Positions 34,315-43,079 of a stretch of DNA of 64,000 bases are shown here, one piece after another. This stretch comes from Oxobacter pfennigii (GTDB lineage Bacteria; Bacillota; Clostridia; Clostridiales; Oxobacteraceae), in contig NZ_LKET01000039.1 in assembly GCF_001317355.1 (NCBI RefSeq), positions 286,574 to 350,573 on the forward strand. Reading direction: 5' to 3'. A program made the translations under genes and the position numbers. Under the pieces are notes generated by a model. The model did no database searches, was not told the DNA's origin, and saw only the letters and a list, made by a program, of their open reading frames with translations. Each line of letters starts with the position of its first letter. Positions within the stretch are counted from its first letter, which is position 1.

Positions 34315-36063
34315 ATGAAAAACTTATCAATAAGCATGAAATTGATTGTCGGATTCGGCATTATACTGCTTCTGATGATCGCAACCGTTGGAGTATCGGC
34401 ATTCAGTATCATCCAAATTGGACTGAAGGTTGATATGTATGGAGAATATACAGTTCCGCAAATAGTTAGGGCATTGAACATTCGCCGTGATACTATGTCT
34501 ATCGAACGGTATTTACTTGAAGCTATGCAGGCAAATACAGATGACGAAATTGGTGAATTAATAGCTCTGACCCAAACGGATGCTGAAAACGTGAAGGCAA
34601 ACTTATTGGCGTTCGAAGAGGGCCGGGCAAACAATGATATGGATGGTGAGATAAAGTCAGCAAAGACGCTTCTTGAAAAAGCCGGATCTGCCAGACAGAA
34701 AGTCACCCAGCTTCTCAACCTCAATACGGCAGAGGCTGCCGGCGAAGCTTTTAGACTTTATGAGGAAGAGTATGCGCCAATTGTTGAAGAGCTGGCTGAG
34801 GTATTCAACAGGCTCAGCGAGGTGGAAATGCAGAAATCCGAGGTGCAGAAAGAAGCTGCCGATAAGGCGCAGGCTTTTGCCTGGATTCTTTTGTTCTCAA
34901 TTTCAGCAGCTGCTATAGTTATCACCGTCATTGTTATTTTTGTGATCAGGAAGTCTATCATGACTCCCGTTAGGGAAATTGTGGATGTTTATGATGAAAT
35001 AGCAAAAGGCAATATGAAGGTCAACATTAAATATGAAAGCCGTGATGAAATGGGCAGAATGGCACAGAGCATCAAAAAGACAAACGCTTTTCTTTCGGCA
35101 TATATTGCTGATATTTCGGAAAAGCTTAATCTTATGTCCAAAGGAGATATGTGTATTAATATAAATATGGATTACATAGGTGATTTCGCAGCTATTAAAC
35201 AAGCTATGATAAATACTGTTTCAGAATTGAATCATACATTGCTTACCATAAACACAGCTGCTGAACAGGTTTCAGCCGGTTCCGCCCAGGTATCCGCCGG
35301 TGCCCAGGATCTTGCTACAGGGTCCAGTGAACAGGCAGCGTCAGTTGAGGAATTGACTGCTGCTATTGCAAGTATAGCCGAGCAGGCCGAAGAAAACTCA
35401 AGAAATGTGAAGATAGCAACACAATTGGTGGAAGAATCAGGTGAAGGGGTTAATGCCGGCAACGAGCGCATGGAACAGCTGACAGAAGCTATGTCAGAAA
35501 TCAGCTCTTCTTCCAATGAAATTACCAATATCACTAAAGTGATTGAGGATATAGCTTTTCAGACAAATATTCTCGCATTGAACGCGGCAATCGAAGCTGC
35601 AAGAGCTGGAGAGTCAGGAAGAGGGTTTGCAGTGGTAGCCGATGAGGTCCGAAATCTGGCTGCAAAATCAGCGGAGGCTGCAAAACATACGGCAGACTTA
35701 ATACAGACTTCCGTTGCTACTGTATCTAAAGGAAAGGAAATAACTTTGCAGACAGCGCAAATTCTCCATGATGTTGAAGAAAAATCCAGAATGGTCATTG
35801 AAAGCATAGATAAGGTTGAAAAGGCATCTATAGAACAGGCTGTTGCTATAGAACAGATTAAACAAGGTCTTTCGCAAGTATCTTCTGTTATACAGACCAA
35901 CGCTGCCACGGCTGAAGAAAATTCTGCAACCAGTGAGGAGATGTCTGCCCAGGCATCAACCCTTCATGAAGAAGTAGGTAAATTCAAACTGGATTTCAGA
36001 CATGAAAATGACGGTTTTCAATCAATGGCTTTCTATAAGAATCCTGAAAGAGAAAACAGTTAG
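34315..36063 (+). CDS. Methyl-accepting chemotaxis protein
   Basis: A 582-residue chemoreceptor. Membrane helices lie at about residues 10-32 and 188-212, bounding a ~155-residue helical ligand domain of the four-helix-bundle type. HAMP follows (residues 210-265), then a long coiled-coil signalling domain. The hairpin tip has the conserved [24 protein letters not shown] near residues 405-430. It lacks a CheR-tethering pentapeptide at the C-terminus. The ribosome-binding site AAGGAGG is 13 bases before the ATG, longer than usual. A CheW gene follows 48 bases later, so the pair forms an orphan receptor-adaptor unit. Confidence 0.94.
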   Translation: MKNLSISMKLIVGFGIILLLMIATVGVSAFSIIQIGLKVDMYGEYTVPQIVRALNIRRDTMSIERYLLEAMQANTDDEIGELIALTQTDAENVKANLLAFEEGRANNDMDGEIKSAKTLLEKAGSARQKVTQLLNLNTAEAAGEAFRLYEEEYAPIVEELAEVFNRLSEVEMQKSEVQKEAADKAQAFAWILLFSISAAAIVITVIVIFVIRKSIMTPVREIVDVYDEIAKGNMKVNIKYESRDEMGRMAQSIKKTNAFLSAYIADISEKLNLMSKGDMCININMDYIGDFAAIKQAMINTVSELNHTLLTINTAAEQVSAGSAQVSAGAQDLATGSSEQAASVEELTAAIASIAEQAEENSRNVKIATQLVEESGEGVNAGNERMEQLTEAMSEISSSSNEITNITKVIEDIAFQTNILALNAAIEAARAGESGRGFAVVADEVRNLAAKSAEAAKHTADLIQTSVATVSKGKEITLQTAQILHDVEEKSRMVIESIDKVEKASIEQAVAIEQIKQGLSQVSSVIQTNAATAEENSATSEEMSAQASTLHEEVGKFKLDFRHENDGFQSMAFYKNPERENS

Positions 36064-36111
36064 ATATCCATGGAAACATTTTAGATATGAGAAAATATCG
36101 AGGTGTGATTG

Positions 36112-36582
36112 ATGAGTTTTTTAGGAAATACAAAAAACAATGAAGTTCAAATATTGGAATTTGCCCTGGATGACAACAGGTATGGCATTGTTGTTTCAAT
36201 AGTAAGCGAGCTGCTCCAATACCGGGCTGTTCAGCCTATGCCCAGGGCTCCCGTCTATGTGGAAGGGATAATTTCGCCCAGAAACGAACTTATGCCGGTT
36301 GTGGATCTTGCCGCTTACTTAAAACACGGGAAATCAAAACAACAGGAATTAGATATATTTATAATTGCCGAAATCCTTGGGAAAAGGACAGCCTTTCACG
36401 TACATAAGGTAATAGGAATGCACCTGATTCCGCAAGATGCCATCAAAAAGCCCGATTCATCAGTTTTTGGTGATGATTATGGAATAATATCAGGAATTTC
36501 AATAATTGAAGATAAAGTTGTATCCATACTGGATTTTAATAAAATTATATCGAGCATTGATTCCTATTCTTTTGAGAAATAA
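36112..36582 (+). CDS. cheW: CheW-type chemotaxis adaptor
   Basis: A 156-residue CheW-like SH3-pair protein: QILEFALDDNRYGIVVSIVSELLQY, then VYVEGIISPRNELMPVVDLAAYL (in part) and FHVHKVIGMHLIP, ending SILDFNKIISSID. It couples receptors to CheA. I choose the ATG at 36112 with GAGGTG upstream. It directly follows the MCP gene; no cheA, cheY, cheB or cheR is in the window. Confidence 0.88.
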   Translation: MSFLGNTKNNEVQILEFALDDNRYGIVVSIVSELLQYRAVQPMPRAPVYVEGIISPRNELMPVVDLAAYLKHGKSKQQELDIFIIAEILGKRTAFHVHKVIGMHLIPQDAIKKPDSSVFGDDYGIISGISIIEDKVVSILDFNKIISSIDSYSFEK

Positions 36583-36667
36583 AATGCAGAAATTAGTCCG
36601 CAGACTTTTTGCCGGCAGGCGTTGAAACTCTTACGGAAGCATTAGCGGAGCCTTTTCGTAAGAATTC

Positions 36668-36714
36668 GAAAATCGGCCGCATCATCCTCTTTCTTGGAAT
36701 GTGGCCGATTTTTA
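36668..36714. terminator. Bidirectional terminator
   Basis: AAAATCGGCCGCAT (36669-36682) pairs with ATGTGGCCGATTTT (36699-36712) with one G-U pair, A/T tracts on both sides, between cheW and the convergent dehydrogenase. Confidence 0.8.
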
Positions 36715-36724
36715 TAAATTAAAA

Positions 36725-37876
36725 TTAATCATTATATGCCTTGTTAAATAACATAACATAGTCTTCCTTCGTTACAGATCTTGGATTGCTGGCGTTGGAG
36801 CCGTTCTTTACCGACATTTCAGCCAGCAGCTCAAAATCATCAGGATTTACATTAAGTGATTTAATTACCGGCAATCCGATTTCACGGGATAATTGTTTTA
36901 TATGTTCTATTCCTTTTTCAGCAGCTTTATTGTCGTCTGCTTCATCTATTCCCATGGCTCTTGCAATTCTTGCATATTTATACCCGGCTTCAGGCAAGTT
37001 GTATTCCATCACATAAGGGAGCAATATGGAGTTGCACATGCCGTGAGGAGCATCATAAATGCTTCCTAAGGCTTCAGCCATGCAGTGAACCGATGCTACA
37101 TCGGCGTGGCTGAAGGATAGACCTGCAAGGAGGCTTCCCATCATCATTTTATCCCTGGCTTCAAGATTGCTGCCGTTTTTAACTGCTTCTACAATATTTT
37201 TTGCTATGTATTCAACCGCATATAGGCCTACGGCTTCTGCTATAGGCTCTGTGCAGTTGGCCGTGTAGCCTTCTATCGCATGGGTCAGGGCATCGATGCC
37301 TGTTGCAGCTGTTGTCATAGGCGGAACTGTCAATGTAAGCTCCGGGTCTATAATTGCTGTTTTTGCAGCTATAGCCGTGCTTTTTATTGTAAATTTAAAT
37401 TTTTCCTTTGTATCTGTAATAACTGAGGAAAAGGTTACCTCGCTCCCGGTTCCTGCAGTTGTGGGAATTGTTAATAGGGGAAGACAGTCATCTTTGATTT
37501 TGCCCTTTCCCTGATAATCCCTGACCTTGCCGCCTTGTTTTGCAAGAACTGCAACAGCCTTGGCAGCATCAATAGGGCTTCCTCCGCCAAAGGCTACCAG
37601 GGTATCGGCAGATATTTCTCTAGCCTTTGCTGCACAGTCTTCCACGTTATAATCCTTGGGATTTGCTTCAATGGCGTCATATATTACAAAATCTATTCCT
37701 TCCTTTTGGATAATAAATATAAGCTTTTTTAGCATATCTGTTTTGGCAAGGCCTTTATCGGTAATCACCATTACCTTTTTTGCATTTAATAATCTTAATT
37801 CTTCTCCTAAAACCTCAATGATGCCTTTACCATACCTAATTTTGGTAGGTAATATAAAATCAAAGATATTTATCAT
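36725..37876 (-). CDS. Iron-containing alcohol dehydrogenase (group III)
   Basis: A 383-residue NAD(P)+-dependent Fe-ADH. The coenzyme motif is GGGSPIDAAKA near residue 97. The metal-binding residues lie in the DALTHAIEGYTA segment (Asp/His) and in HADVASVHCMAEALG and APHGMCNSILLPYVMEYN. It reduces aldehydes such as acetaldehyde or butyraldehyde, or oxidises diols such as 1,3-propanediol; the substrate cannot be set from sequence. The AAAGGAGG site supports the ATG at 37876. Monocistronic. Confidence 0.93.
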   Translation of the reverse strand: MINIFDFILPTKIRYGKGIIEVLGEELRLLNAKKVMVITDKGLAKTDMLKKLIFIIQKEGIDFVIYDAIEANPKDYNVEDCAAKAREISADTLVAFGGGSPIDAAKAVAVLAKQGGKVRDYQGKGKIKDDCLPLLTIPTTAGTGSEVTFSSVITDTKEKFKFTIKSTAIAAKTAIIDPELTLTVPPMTTAATGIDALTHAIEGYTANCTEPIAEAVGLYAVEYIAKNIVEAVKNGSNLEARDKMMMGSLLAGLSFSHADVASVHCMAEALGSIYDAPHGMCNSILLPYVMEYNLPEAGYKYARIARAMGIDEADDNKAAEKGIEHIKQLSREIGLPVIKSLNVNPDDFELLAEMSVKNGSNASNPRSVTKEDYVMLFNKAYND

Positions 37877-38022
37877 AATTTGGCCTCCTTTAATTAATGA
37901 TAATTAATTTTATCACAATTTTTTATTCCAAGGAATGATAGCGGCACGAAAGTTATGCGGTACCTTGCATGATGTTATAAAAATAGGTATAGTATTAATA
38001 ATATTATGTATGGAGGTGCTTT

Positions 38023-38340
38023 GTGGATAAGTTTGAAAATGCAGCAATTGTCAAAAAAGCAAATGTGTATTTTGACGGTAATGTCACCAGCCGCACAGTA
38101 TTATTTGAAGATGGGACAAAAAAGACATTGGGAATCATACTTCCAGGTACATATGAATTTGGCACCGCAGATAAGGAAGTAATGGAGGTTTTGACAGGCT
38201 CCGCAAAGGTGTTGCTGAAAGGAAGCGACTCCTGGTCACAATATGAAGCAGGACAAAGCTTTGAAATTCCTGCAAACAGTTCTTTTAAGATTTCTGTAGA
38301 AAAAATCATGGATTATTGCTGCTCATATATTAAAGAGTGA
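38023..38340 (+). CDS. ppnP: Pyrimidine/purine nucleoside phosphorylase (DUF1255 cupin)
   Basis: A 105-residue single-domain cupin: [46 protein letters not shown] (in part), then the ending [13 protein letters not shown]. This is the PpnP (YaiE) family, which splits several nucleosides by phosphorolysis. GTG start behind TGGAGGTGC. Short divergent gap to the dehydrogenase gene. Confidence 0.9.
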   Translation: MDKFENAAIVKKANVYFDGNVTSRTVLFEDGTKKTLGIILPGTYEFGTADKEVMEVLTGSAKVLLKGSDSWSQYEAGQSFEIPANSSFKISVEKIMDYCCSYIKE

Positions 38341-38397
38341 CTTACATTAAAAAATATGCAGATTAAGATTTCATGAGAATATAAAGGTGTGATATTA

Positions 38398-38445
38398 ATG
38401 ATTATTGGCCAAAAGATTGCAGGTGCCCATACAAATAATAAGTAA
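38398..38445 (+). CDS. Possible 15-aa leader peptide
   Basis: A 15-codon frame (MIIGQKIAGAHTNNK) with a good ribosome-binding site (AAAGGTG, 8 bases before the ATG). Its last codons run into the left arm of a hairpin whose right arm covers the ribosome-binding site of the methyltransferase downstream. The layout resembles the attenuation leaders of ribosome-targeting resistance genes, but no homology is known to me. Confidence 0.4.
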   Translation: MIIGQKIAGAHTNNK

Positions 38446-38464
38446 AAAATAATTTGTATGGGAG
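38426..38464 (+). promoter_or_regulatory. Hairpin sequestering the methyltransferase ribosome-binding site
   Basis: CCCATACAAAT (38426-38436) pairs exactly with ATTTGTATGGG (38452-38462). The right arm takes in the first bases of GGGAGG (38460-38465), the ribosome-binding site of the next gene. A ribosome on the leader frame would open the left arm. Confidence 0.6.
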
Positions 38465-38472
38465 GAATTAGC

Positions 38473-39204
38473 TTGAAACAAAATAAATATGATGACATTA
38501 TTTTTTTTGGGAAATACAGTAAAATGAACCGGTCCATAAAAGGGCTTGCCGGTGCAGGAGAATGGGAAACCCTCCAAAAGCTGCTTCCTGAATTTAAAGG
38601 CAAACGAGTGCTGGATTTAGGCTGCGGATTCGGCTGGCATTGCCAATATGCAATTGAAAAGGGTGCGAAGGCTGTCACAGGAGTTGACATATCAGAAAAA
38701 ATGCTGACTGTAGCAAAACAAAAAACCGATCATAGAATTTGTTATATTAAGATGCCAATTGAAGATATTTCTTTTATTGAAAACTCTTTTGACATAGTAG
38801 TCAGCTCGTTGGCTTTTCACTATATAGAATCTTTTGAGCAGATTGTAGAGAAAGTATCTGTTTGTCTTGTAAAGGGCGGAAACTTTATTTTTTCTGTGGA
38901 GCATCCGATTTTTACAGCTTATGGCAGTCAGGATTGGTATTATGATGATAAAGGAAATATCCTTCATTTTCCAGTGGATAATTACTTTTTTGAAGGTCCA
39001 AGAGATGCTGATTTCCTTGGAGAAAAGGTAATTAAGTATCATAAAACACTTACAACATACCTGAATGGTTTGATACAGGGAGGCTTTGAAATAACCGGAG
39101 TTGTTGAACCTCAGCCATCAGAGCATTTACTTCGAACTGTTGATGGAATGAGAGATGAGCTTCGCAGGCCGATGATGTTTATTATATCAGCTAGGAAGAA
39201 ATAA
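38473..39204 (+). CDS. Class I SAM-dependent methyltransferase
   Basis: A 243-residue small-molecule-type methyltransferase. Motif I is RVLDLGCGFGWHCQYAIEKG near residue 45, then VTGVDISEKMLTVA, IEDISFIENSFDIVVSSLAFHYIE and GGNFIFSVEHPIF. The longest frame opens at an ATG at 38458, but that ATG lies ahead of the ribosome-binding site; TTG at 38473 sits seven bases after GGGAGG, so I start there. Substrate unknown. Expression may be controlled by the leader and hairpin upstream. Confidence 0.87.
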   Translation: MKQNKYDDIIFFGKYSKMNRSIKGLAGAGEWETLQKLLPEFKGKRVLDLGCGFGWHCQYAIEKGAKAVTGVDISEKMLTVAKQKTDHRICYIKMPIEDISFIENSFDIVVSSLAFHYIESFEQIVEKVSVCLVKGGNFIFSVEHPIFTAYGSQDWYYDDKGNILHFPVDNYFFEGPRDADFLGEKVIKYHKTLTTYLNGLIQGGFEITGVVEPQPSEHLLRTVDGMRDELRRPMMFIISARKK

Positions 39205-39254
39205 TACATTTAGTGTTTCGGGGCAGGCTTTGTATCCTTATCAGAATCAATTAC

Positions 39255-39302
39255 AAAATTAATGGATGAAAGATTTATAAGTCTTTCATCCATTAATTTT
39301 TA
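39255..39302 (+). terminator. Intrinsic terminator after the methyltransferase
   Basis: A stem of about 18 bp: AATTAATGGATGAAAGA around 39257-39273 and its complement at 39282-39298, ending in TTTT. Confidence 0.82.
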
Positions 39303-39420
39303 GAATAAAATATTTTTCTCTTAATCCTGAAGAGGCCTATAATCTCTTGGTATAAGGTTATTACCGGAGAAATGGAGTATCAAAAATATGGCGGCTTTAA
39401 ATTTATATAGTTGAATTTAT

Positions 39421-39454
39421 GAGTATCATATGTTATTATTAACATATGATACTC
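39421..39454. promoter_or_regulatory. Perfect 14-bp-arm palindrome upstream of padR-DUF4180
   Basis: GAGTATCATATGTT (39421-39434) and its exact complement (39441-39454) with a 6-base spacer, 82 bases before the PadR start. Probable PadR operator. The interval 39205-39536 holds only this and the terminator. Confidence 0.72.
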
Positions 39455-39536
39455 GAAGAAAAATATTACTCTGGCTGCCTCAGAAGAATATCCATAAAGA
39501 AGAGGAGTATCCCCTAACATTAAAGGAGATGAAGAC

Positions 39537-40451
39537 ATGTCAATAAAATATGCAATATTAGGAATATTAAGCTGCGGCCCGATGACAGGCTATGATTTAA
39601 AAAAAATAATTCAGGATTCACCATTTATGCACTGGTCGGGAAACAACAATCAAATATATAAATCCCTTGTTGAGCTTTTGAATGAAGGATTGTTAACAAA
39701 TGAAGTTCATCATCAGGAAAGCACGCCTTCTAAAAAGGTTTATACAATAACACGAGAAGGGCTGGATGAATTGAAGGAATGGGTAAAATCCTCCAATGAA
39801 GCGCCTGAATTTAAAAAGACATTTTTAGTACAGCTTGCCTGGTCTGAGCAGCTAAGTAACGATGAATTAAATACATTATTGACTCAGTATGAATATGAGT
39901 TAAAGATGCAAATACTTTCCCAACAGGAAATGCGCAGGAGAGGTATTTTTTCGCCCAAAAGAAGCAAGAGAGAAGAATTAATATGGGATATGATTTATGA
40001 GAATATCATTTCTTCTTATGAGAATGAGCTTAAGTGGGTAAAAAACCTGCGAGGAATAATGGGAAATGAAGATAAGGAGGCAAGCAGCATGGATTATACA
40101 GTGACTGTAAAGGATGGTAATAAATATATTGAATGTGCATCGGCACAAACGCCTATTCAAAGCGAGCAAAATGCCCTGGATTTAATTTCAGCCTGTCTTG
40201 AAAACCAGACTGATATGGTGCTGATTCATGGAGATGTGCTATCTGATGATTTCTTCAAGCTTAAAACCGGATTGGCAGGAAGCGTGCTGCAGAAGTTTTC
40301 AAATTACTTTGTGAGAGCAGCTGTGGTTATGACAGATGACCAAAGGATCAAAGGCAAATTCAAAGATTTCTTGGCTGAATCCAACAAGGGAAACAGCTTC
40401 AGGGTATTCAGCAGCAAAGAGCAGGCAGAAGGCTGGCTTTTAAACCCATGA
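39537..40451 (+). CDS. PadR-family regulator fused to a DUF4180 domain
   Basis: A 304-residue protein. Residues 1-85 are the PadR winged helix (YAILGILSCGPMTGYDLKKI, NQIYKSLVELLNEGLL). Residues 90-175 are the Vir_act_alpha_C helical domain (LVQLAWSEQLSNDELNTLL). Residues 185-304 match DUF4180 (LISACLENQTDMVLIHGDVLSDDFFKL, in part). DUF4180 is usually a separate small protein, often next to PadR. Inside the frame, AAGGAGG at 40074-40080 lies eight bases before an in-frame ATG (40089), so DUF4180 could also be made alone. Preceded by a long palindrome; the hydrolase downstream is close and probably co-transcribed. Confidence 0.85.
   Translation: MSIKYAILGILSCGPMTGYDLKKIIQDSPFMHWSGNNNQIYKSLVELLNEGLLTNEVHHQESTPSKKVYTITREGLDELKEWVKSSNEAPEFKKTFLVQLAWSEQLSNDELNTLLTQYEYELKMQILSQQEMRRRGIFSPKRSKREELIWDMIYENIISSYENELKWVKNLRGIMGNEDKEASSMDYTVTVKDGNKYIECASAQTPIQSEQNALDLISACLENQTDMVLIHGDVLSDDFFKLKTGLAGSVLQKFSNYFVRAAVVMTDDQRIKGKFKDFLAESNKGNSFRVFSSKEQAEGWLLNP
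40074..40091 (+). promoter_or_regulatory. Internal ribosome-binding site and start codon within padR-DUF4180
   Basis: AAGGAGG (40074-40080), eight bases, ATG (40089-40091), in frame with the host gene. Exactly at the boundary where DUF4180 begins (residue 185), it would yield a 121-residue second product. Confidence 0.55.
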
Positions 40452-40468
40452 TTAGGAGGGGGAATTTA

Positions 40469-41326
40469 GTGAAAATAAATCGCGCTTTTAAGTCTCAGGA
40501 AGGGAAAGCTGAAGTTATAAAATTCTATGACTCATTTCTTCAGCACTGGGTATCTCCAAACGAAAAATTTTATGTGAATACTCGCCATGGCTCAACTTTT
40601 GTCATTGCCTCAGGGGATAAGGAAGCTCCGCCTCTTATATTGCTTCATGGAAGTGCCATGAATGCCGTTATGTGGATGGGAGATGCGAGGGAATATTCAA
40701 GGAATTTTCGTGTCTATGCGGTAGATATACCCGGCGAACCCGGCCATAGTGATGAAAAACAGATGCCCTTTAGCGACCATGCATTTGCAGAATGGCTATA
40801 TGATGTCTATAATGCTCTCAAAATAGAAAAAGCAAGTCTTGTAGGTATGTCCTTAGGCGCATGGCTGGCGATAAAATTTTCCACAAGATATCCTGATAAG
40901 GTGGATAAACTTGTGCTGCTCTGTCCTGCAGGTATTGGTCCCCAAAAGATTTCATTCATCATAAATGCCACAATTTATAGAATTTTAGGCGAAAAAGTTG
41001 TGAGCAAATTGTTCCGTAAGGTCAACATGGATGAAAATATTCCGGAAGAATTTTTAAAATACCAAAAGCTTGTCGGTGAGAATTTCAATTACCGTCGTGA
41101 AATGATGCCTTTATTTGAAGACTCTGAATTAAGAAAGCTGGCTATGCCGGTAACAATGTATGTAGGCGGGAAGGATGTAATATTTCATTCCGAAAAGTCA
41201 GCAAAACGATTAGGAAATTTAGTCTCCCATGCAAAAATAAATATTTTGCCTGAAGCAGGGCATGCAATCATCAATAAATCGGACAAAATAAGTGAATTCT
41301 TATTATCTTCTGCTGAAAGAGTTTGA
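40469..41326 (+). CDS. Alpha/beta hydrolase
   Basis: A 285-residue hydrolase. LLHGSAMNAVMW is the oxyanion strand, GMSLGAWLAIKF the nucleophile elbow (Ser about 125), and EAGHAI the catalytic His near the end; Asp is probably in VGGKDVIFHSE. The frame opens at an ATG at 40448 overlapping the PadR stop, but AGGAGGGGG directly upstream of GTG 40469 decides for that start. Co-transcription with padR-DUF4180 suggests it is the regulated gene. Confidence 0.88.
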   Translation: MKINRAFKSQEGKAEVIKFYDSFLQHWVSPNEKFYVNTRHGSTFVIASGDKEAPPLILLHGSAMNAVMWMGDAREYSRNFRVYAVDIPGEPGHSDEKQMPFSDHAFAEWLYDVYNALKIEKASLVGMSLGAWLAIKFSTRYPDKVDKLVLLCPAGIGPQKISFIINATIYRILGEKVVSKLFRKVNMDENIPEEFLKYQKLVGENFNYRREMMPLFEDSELRKLAMPVTMYVGGKDVIFHSEKSAKRLGNLVSHAKINILPEAGHAIINKSDKISEFLLSSAERV

Positions 41327-41367
41327 ATTGCATTATAAAAATATAATCAATAATTTTAAATTTTTAC

Positions 41368-41422
41368 TTTACAAATTAACCTGTATAAATTATACTTTTC
41401 ATATACCCCCTTGGGGTATATG
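41368..41422 (+). promoter_or_regulatory. Promoter with CsoR/CstR-like palindrome
   Basis: TTTACA (41368-41373), 17 bases, TATACT (41391-41396) form a promoter. Immediately downstream, CATATACCCC (41400-41409) and GGGGTATATG (41413-41422) form a palindrome with a 3-base spacer. ATACCCC..GGGGTAT is the operator style of the CsoR/RcnR/CstR family (copper, nickel, persulfide sensors). It would cover the start of transcription. Confidence 0.7.
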
Positions 41423-41448
41423 ATTTTTGCTTTATAGGAGGCATTTGC

Positions 41449-42921
41449 ATGGAAAGCTTAAATAATTATTTTATTAAAACCAATCGGACATTTACTCCTA
41501 TGAGAAAATACGCCTGGGTATTTACCTTGCTCGTGGCAATTGGCGGATTATGGGAACCTAAACTTGGCCTGCTTGTATTGCTGGTAATAGCCGGTCTTCT
41601 GACAACTTCCTTTTTCACCGGCAGATACTGGTGCGGCAATATTTGCCCTCATGGAAGCCTTTTTGACAAACTGATGATGCCTATAAGCAGGAATGTTAAA
41701 ATTCCTAAGTTTATAAAATCCAAGATATTTATAACTCTCTTCTTCCTGTTCTTTATGTTTAACTTATCGAGAAAGATATTGAAAGCCTTAGCATTTTGGG
41801 GAACTTTTGATTTTCTTGATAAACTTGGATTTATCTTTGCCAACACTTACCTGGTAGTACTGATAGCCGGAGGTACACTGGCCATTTTATTCGCCCCCAG
41901 AACCTGGTGCCAGTTTTGCCCAATGGGAACAATGGAGAAACTGTCACATAAGCTTGGCAAGAAAATTGGAATAACAAAAAAGACTGAAAAGAAAATCACT
42001 ATATCAAGCACAGAAAAATGCCATGCCTGCGGTAAGTGTTCGAGGGTGTGTCCTTTTCAGCTTACACCTTATTTAGAGTTCTCGGATAACAATCAGTTTG
42101 ATAATATTAACTGCATTAAATGCTCCACCTGTGTTGAAAACTGTCCTGCAGGAATACTTTCACTGGAATATGAAAGGGATGCTATAAAATTAAAAGAGAA
42201 AACATCCATCTCAGGCTACGAAAATAAACAGAAAATAAGGGCGAAGATATCGGATATAAAAGATTTAGCCGAGGATGTAAAAGAATATACTTTCACATTT
42301 CTGTCCCCGGAAATAGTGGATTATAAGTCAGGGCAGTTTATACTGGTCAAAATTCAGGATGAGCCAAAGGCATACAGGGCCTATTCCATTTCATCCTATA
42401 ATGTAGATGGTACAAAGCTAAGCGTTATAATAAAGAAGGTACAGAATGGCTATGGCACAGGCAAGATTTTTGAAGAGTTTAAAATAGGAGATATGGTGGA
42501 ATTGGAAGGACCTATGGGAGATGAACTGGTTCTTAAGCCGGCAGTTAAGAAAGCCGTATTCATAGGAAACGGCATAGGGATAACCCCTTTTATTGCACTA
42601 ACTAAGGATATATTGTTAAATTATCCGGAGGTATCTGAAGTAAAACTTTTGAATGGCCAAAGATATGAGGAAGAATTCCTGTATCATGATTATTTTAAAG
42701 CTTTGGATGAGCAATATGAAAAATTTGAATATATACCTGTAGTTTCCCGGGATAAGAATAGCGGCTATAGGAAGGGGCATGTAACTGATATTTTAAAGGA
42801 TATGGACTTAGCAGGATATCAGGCATACATGTGCGGCTCCAAAAATATGGTAAAGGATAGTATAAACATCCTTATTGATAAAGGTGTAAAAGAGGAAGAT
42901 ATATTCTATGAAAGTGAATAA
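41449..42921 (+). CDS. NapH/CcoG-like membrane Fe-S protein fused to an FNR-type flavin reductase
   Basis: A 490-residue fusion. Residues 1-165 are a membrane part with about four helices and the two cysteine motifs of NapH/CcoG proteins (WCGNICPHGS, WCQFCPMGT). Residues 190-240 hold two [4Fe-4S] motifs (CHACGKCSRVCPFQL, CIKCSTCVENCPAGI). Residues 255-490 are a ferredoxin-NADP reductase-type module: RAYSISSYN for flavin, GNGIGITPFIALTKDI for NAD(P)H, and YMCGSKNMVKDSINIL. A single chain could thus carry electrons from NAD(P)H through flavin and Fe-S clusters to a membrane redox site. Controlled by a CsoR-like palindrome; no CsoR gene is in the window. Confidence 0.85.
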   Translation: MESLNNYFIKTNRTFTPMRKYAWVFTLLVAIGGLWEPKLGLLVLLVIAGLLTTSFFTGRYWCGNICPHGSLFDKLMMPISRNVKIPKFIKSKIFITLFFLFFMFNLSRKILKALAFWGTFDFLDKLGFIFANTYLVVLIAGGTLAILFAPRTWCQFCPMGTMEKLSHKLGKKIGITKKTEKKITISSTEKCHACGKCSRVCPFQLTPYLEFSDNNQFDNINCIKCSTCVENCPAGILSLEYERDAIKLKEKTSISGYENKQKIRAKISDIKDLAEDVKEYTFTFLSPEIVDYKSGQFILVKIQDEPKAYRAYSISSYNVDGTKLSVIIKKVQNGYGTGKIFEEFKIGDMVELEGPMGDELVLKPAVKKAVFIGNGIGITPFIALTKDILLNYPEVSEVKLLNGQRYEEEFLYHDYFKALDEQYEKFEYIPVVSRDKNSGYRKGHVTDILKDMDLAGYQAYMCGSKNMVKDSINILIDKGVKEEDIFYESE

Positions 42922-42946
42922 AAAATTGAAGTAAACTAAAATATAA

Positions 42947-42974
42947 AAAGTTCCTGAAAACAGGAGCTTTTTTA
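42947..42974 (+). terminator. Intrinsic terminator
   Basis: AAAGTTCCTG and CAGGAGCTTT pair around a four-base loop and are followed by a T-run. Confidence 0.75.
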
Positions 42975-43004
42975 ATTAAAATAATCTTTTGCTTGAATTA
43001 TTGA

Positions 43005-43049
43005 CATATGCCAAAACAATGTTATGGTATAAATAGTTAATGGCATATG
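43005..43049. repeat. Inverted repeat upstream of the DUF134 remnant
   Basis: CATATGCCA (43005-43013) and its complement TGGCATATG (43041-43049), 27 bases apart, flanking a TATAAA-like -10. Probably the operator/promoter of the lost gene. Confidence 0.45.
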
Positions 43050-43079
43050 CTTAAAGCTATTTTAAAAGGACGTGAGAAT

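Noticed and set aside
34305..35909. Several long minus-strand frames opposite the chemoreceptor
   Set aside because: They are shadows of the Ala/Glu-rich coiled-coil coding strand and have no starts with ribosome-binding sites.
43005..43049. Riboswitch upstream of the DUF1801-dpaL genes
   Set aside because: The paired elements there belong to a DUF134 stub with its own terminator; no known aptamer core was recognised.
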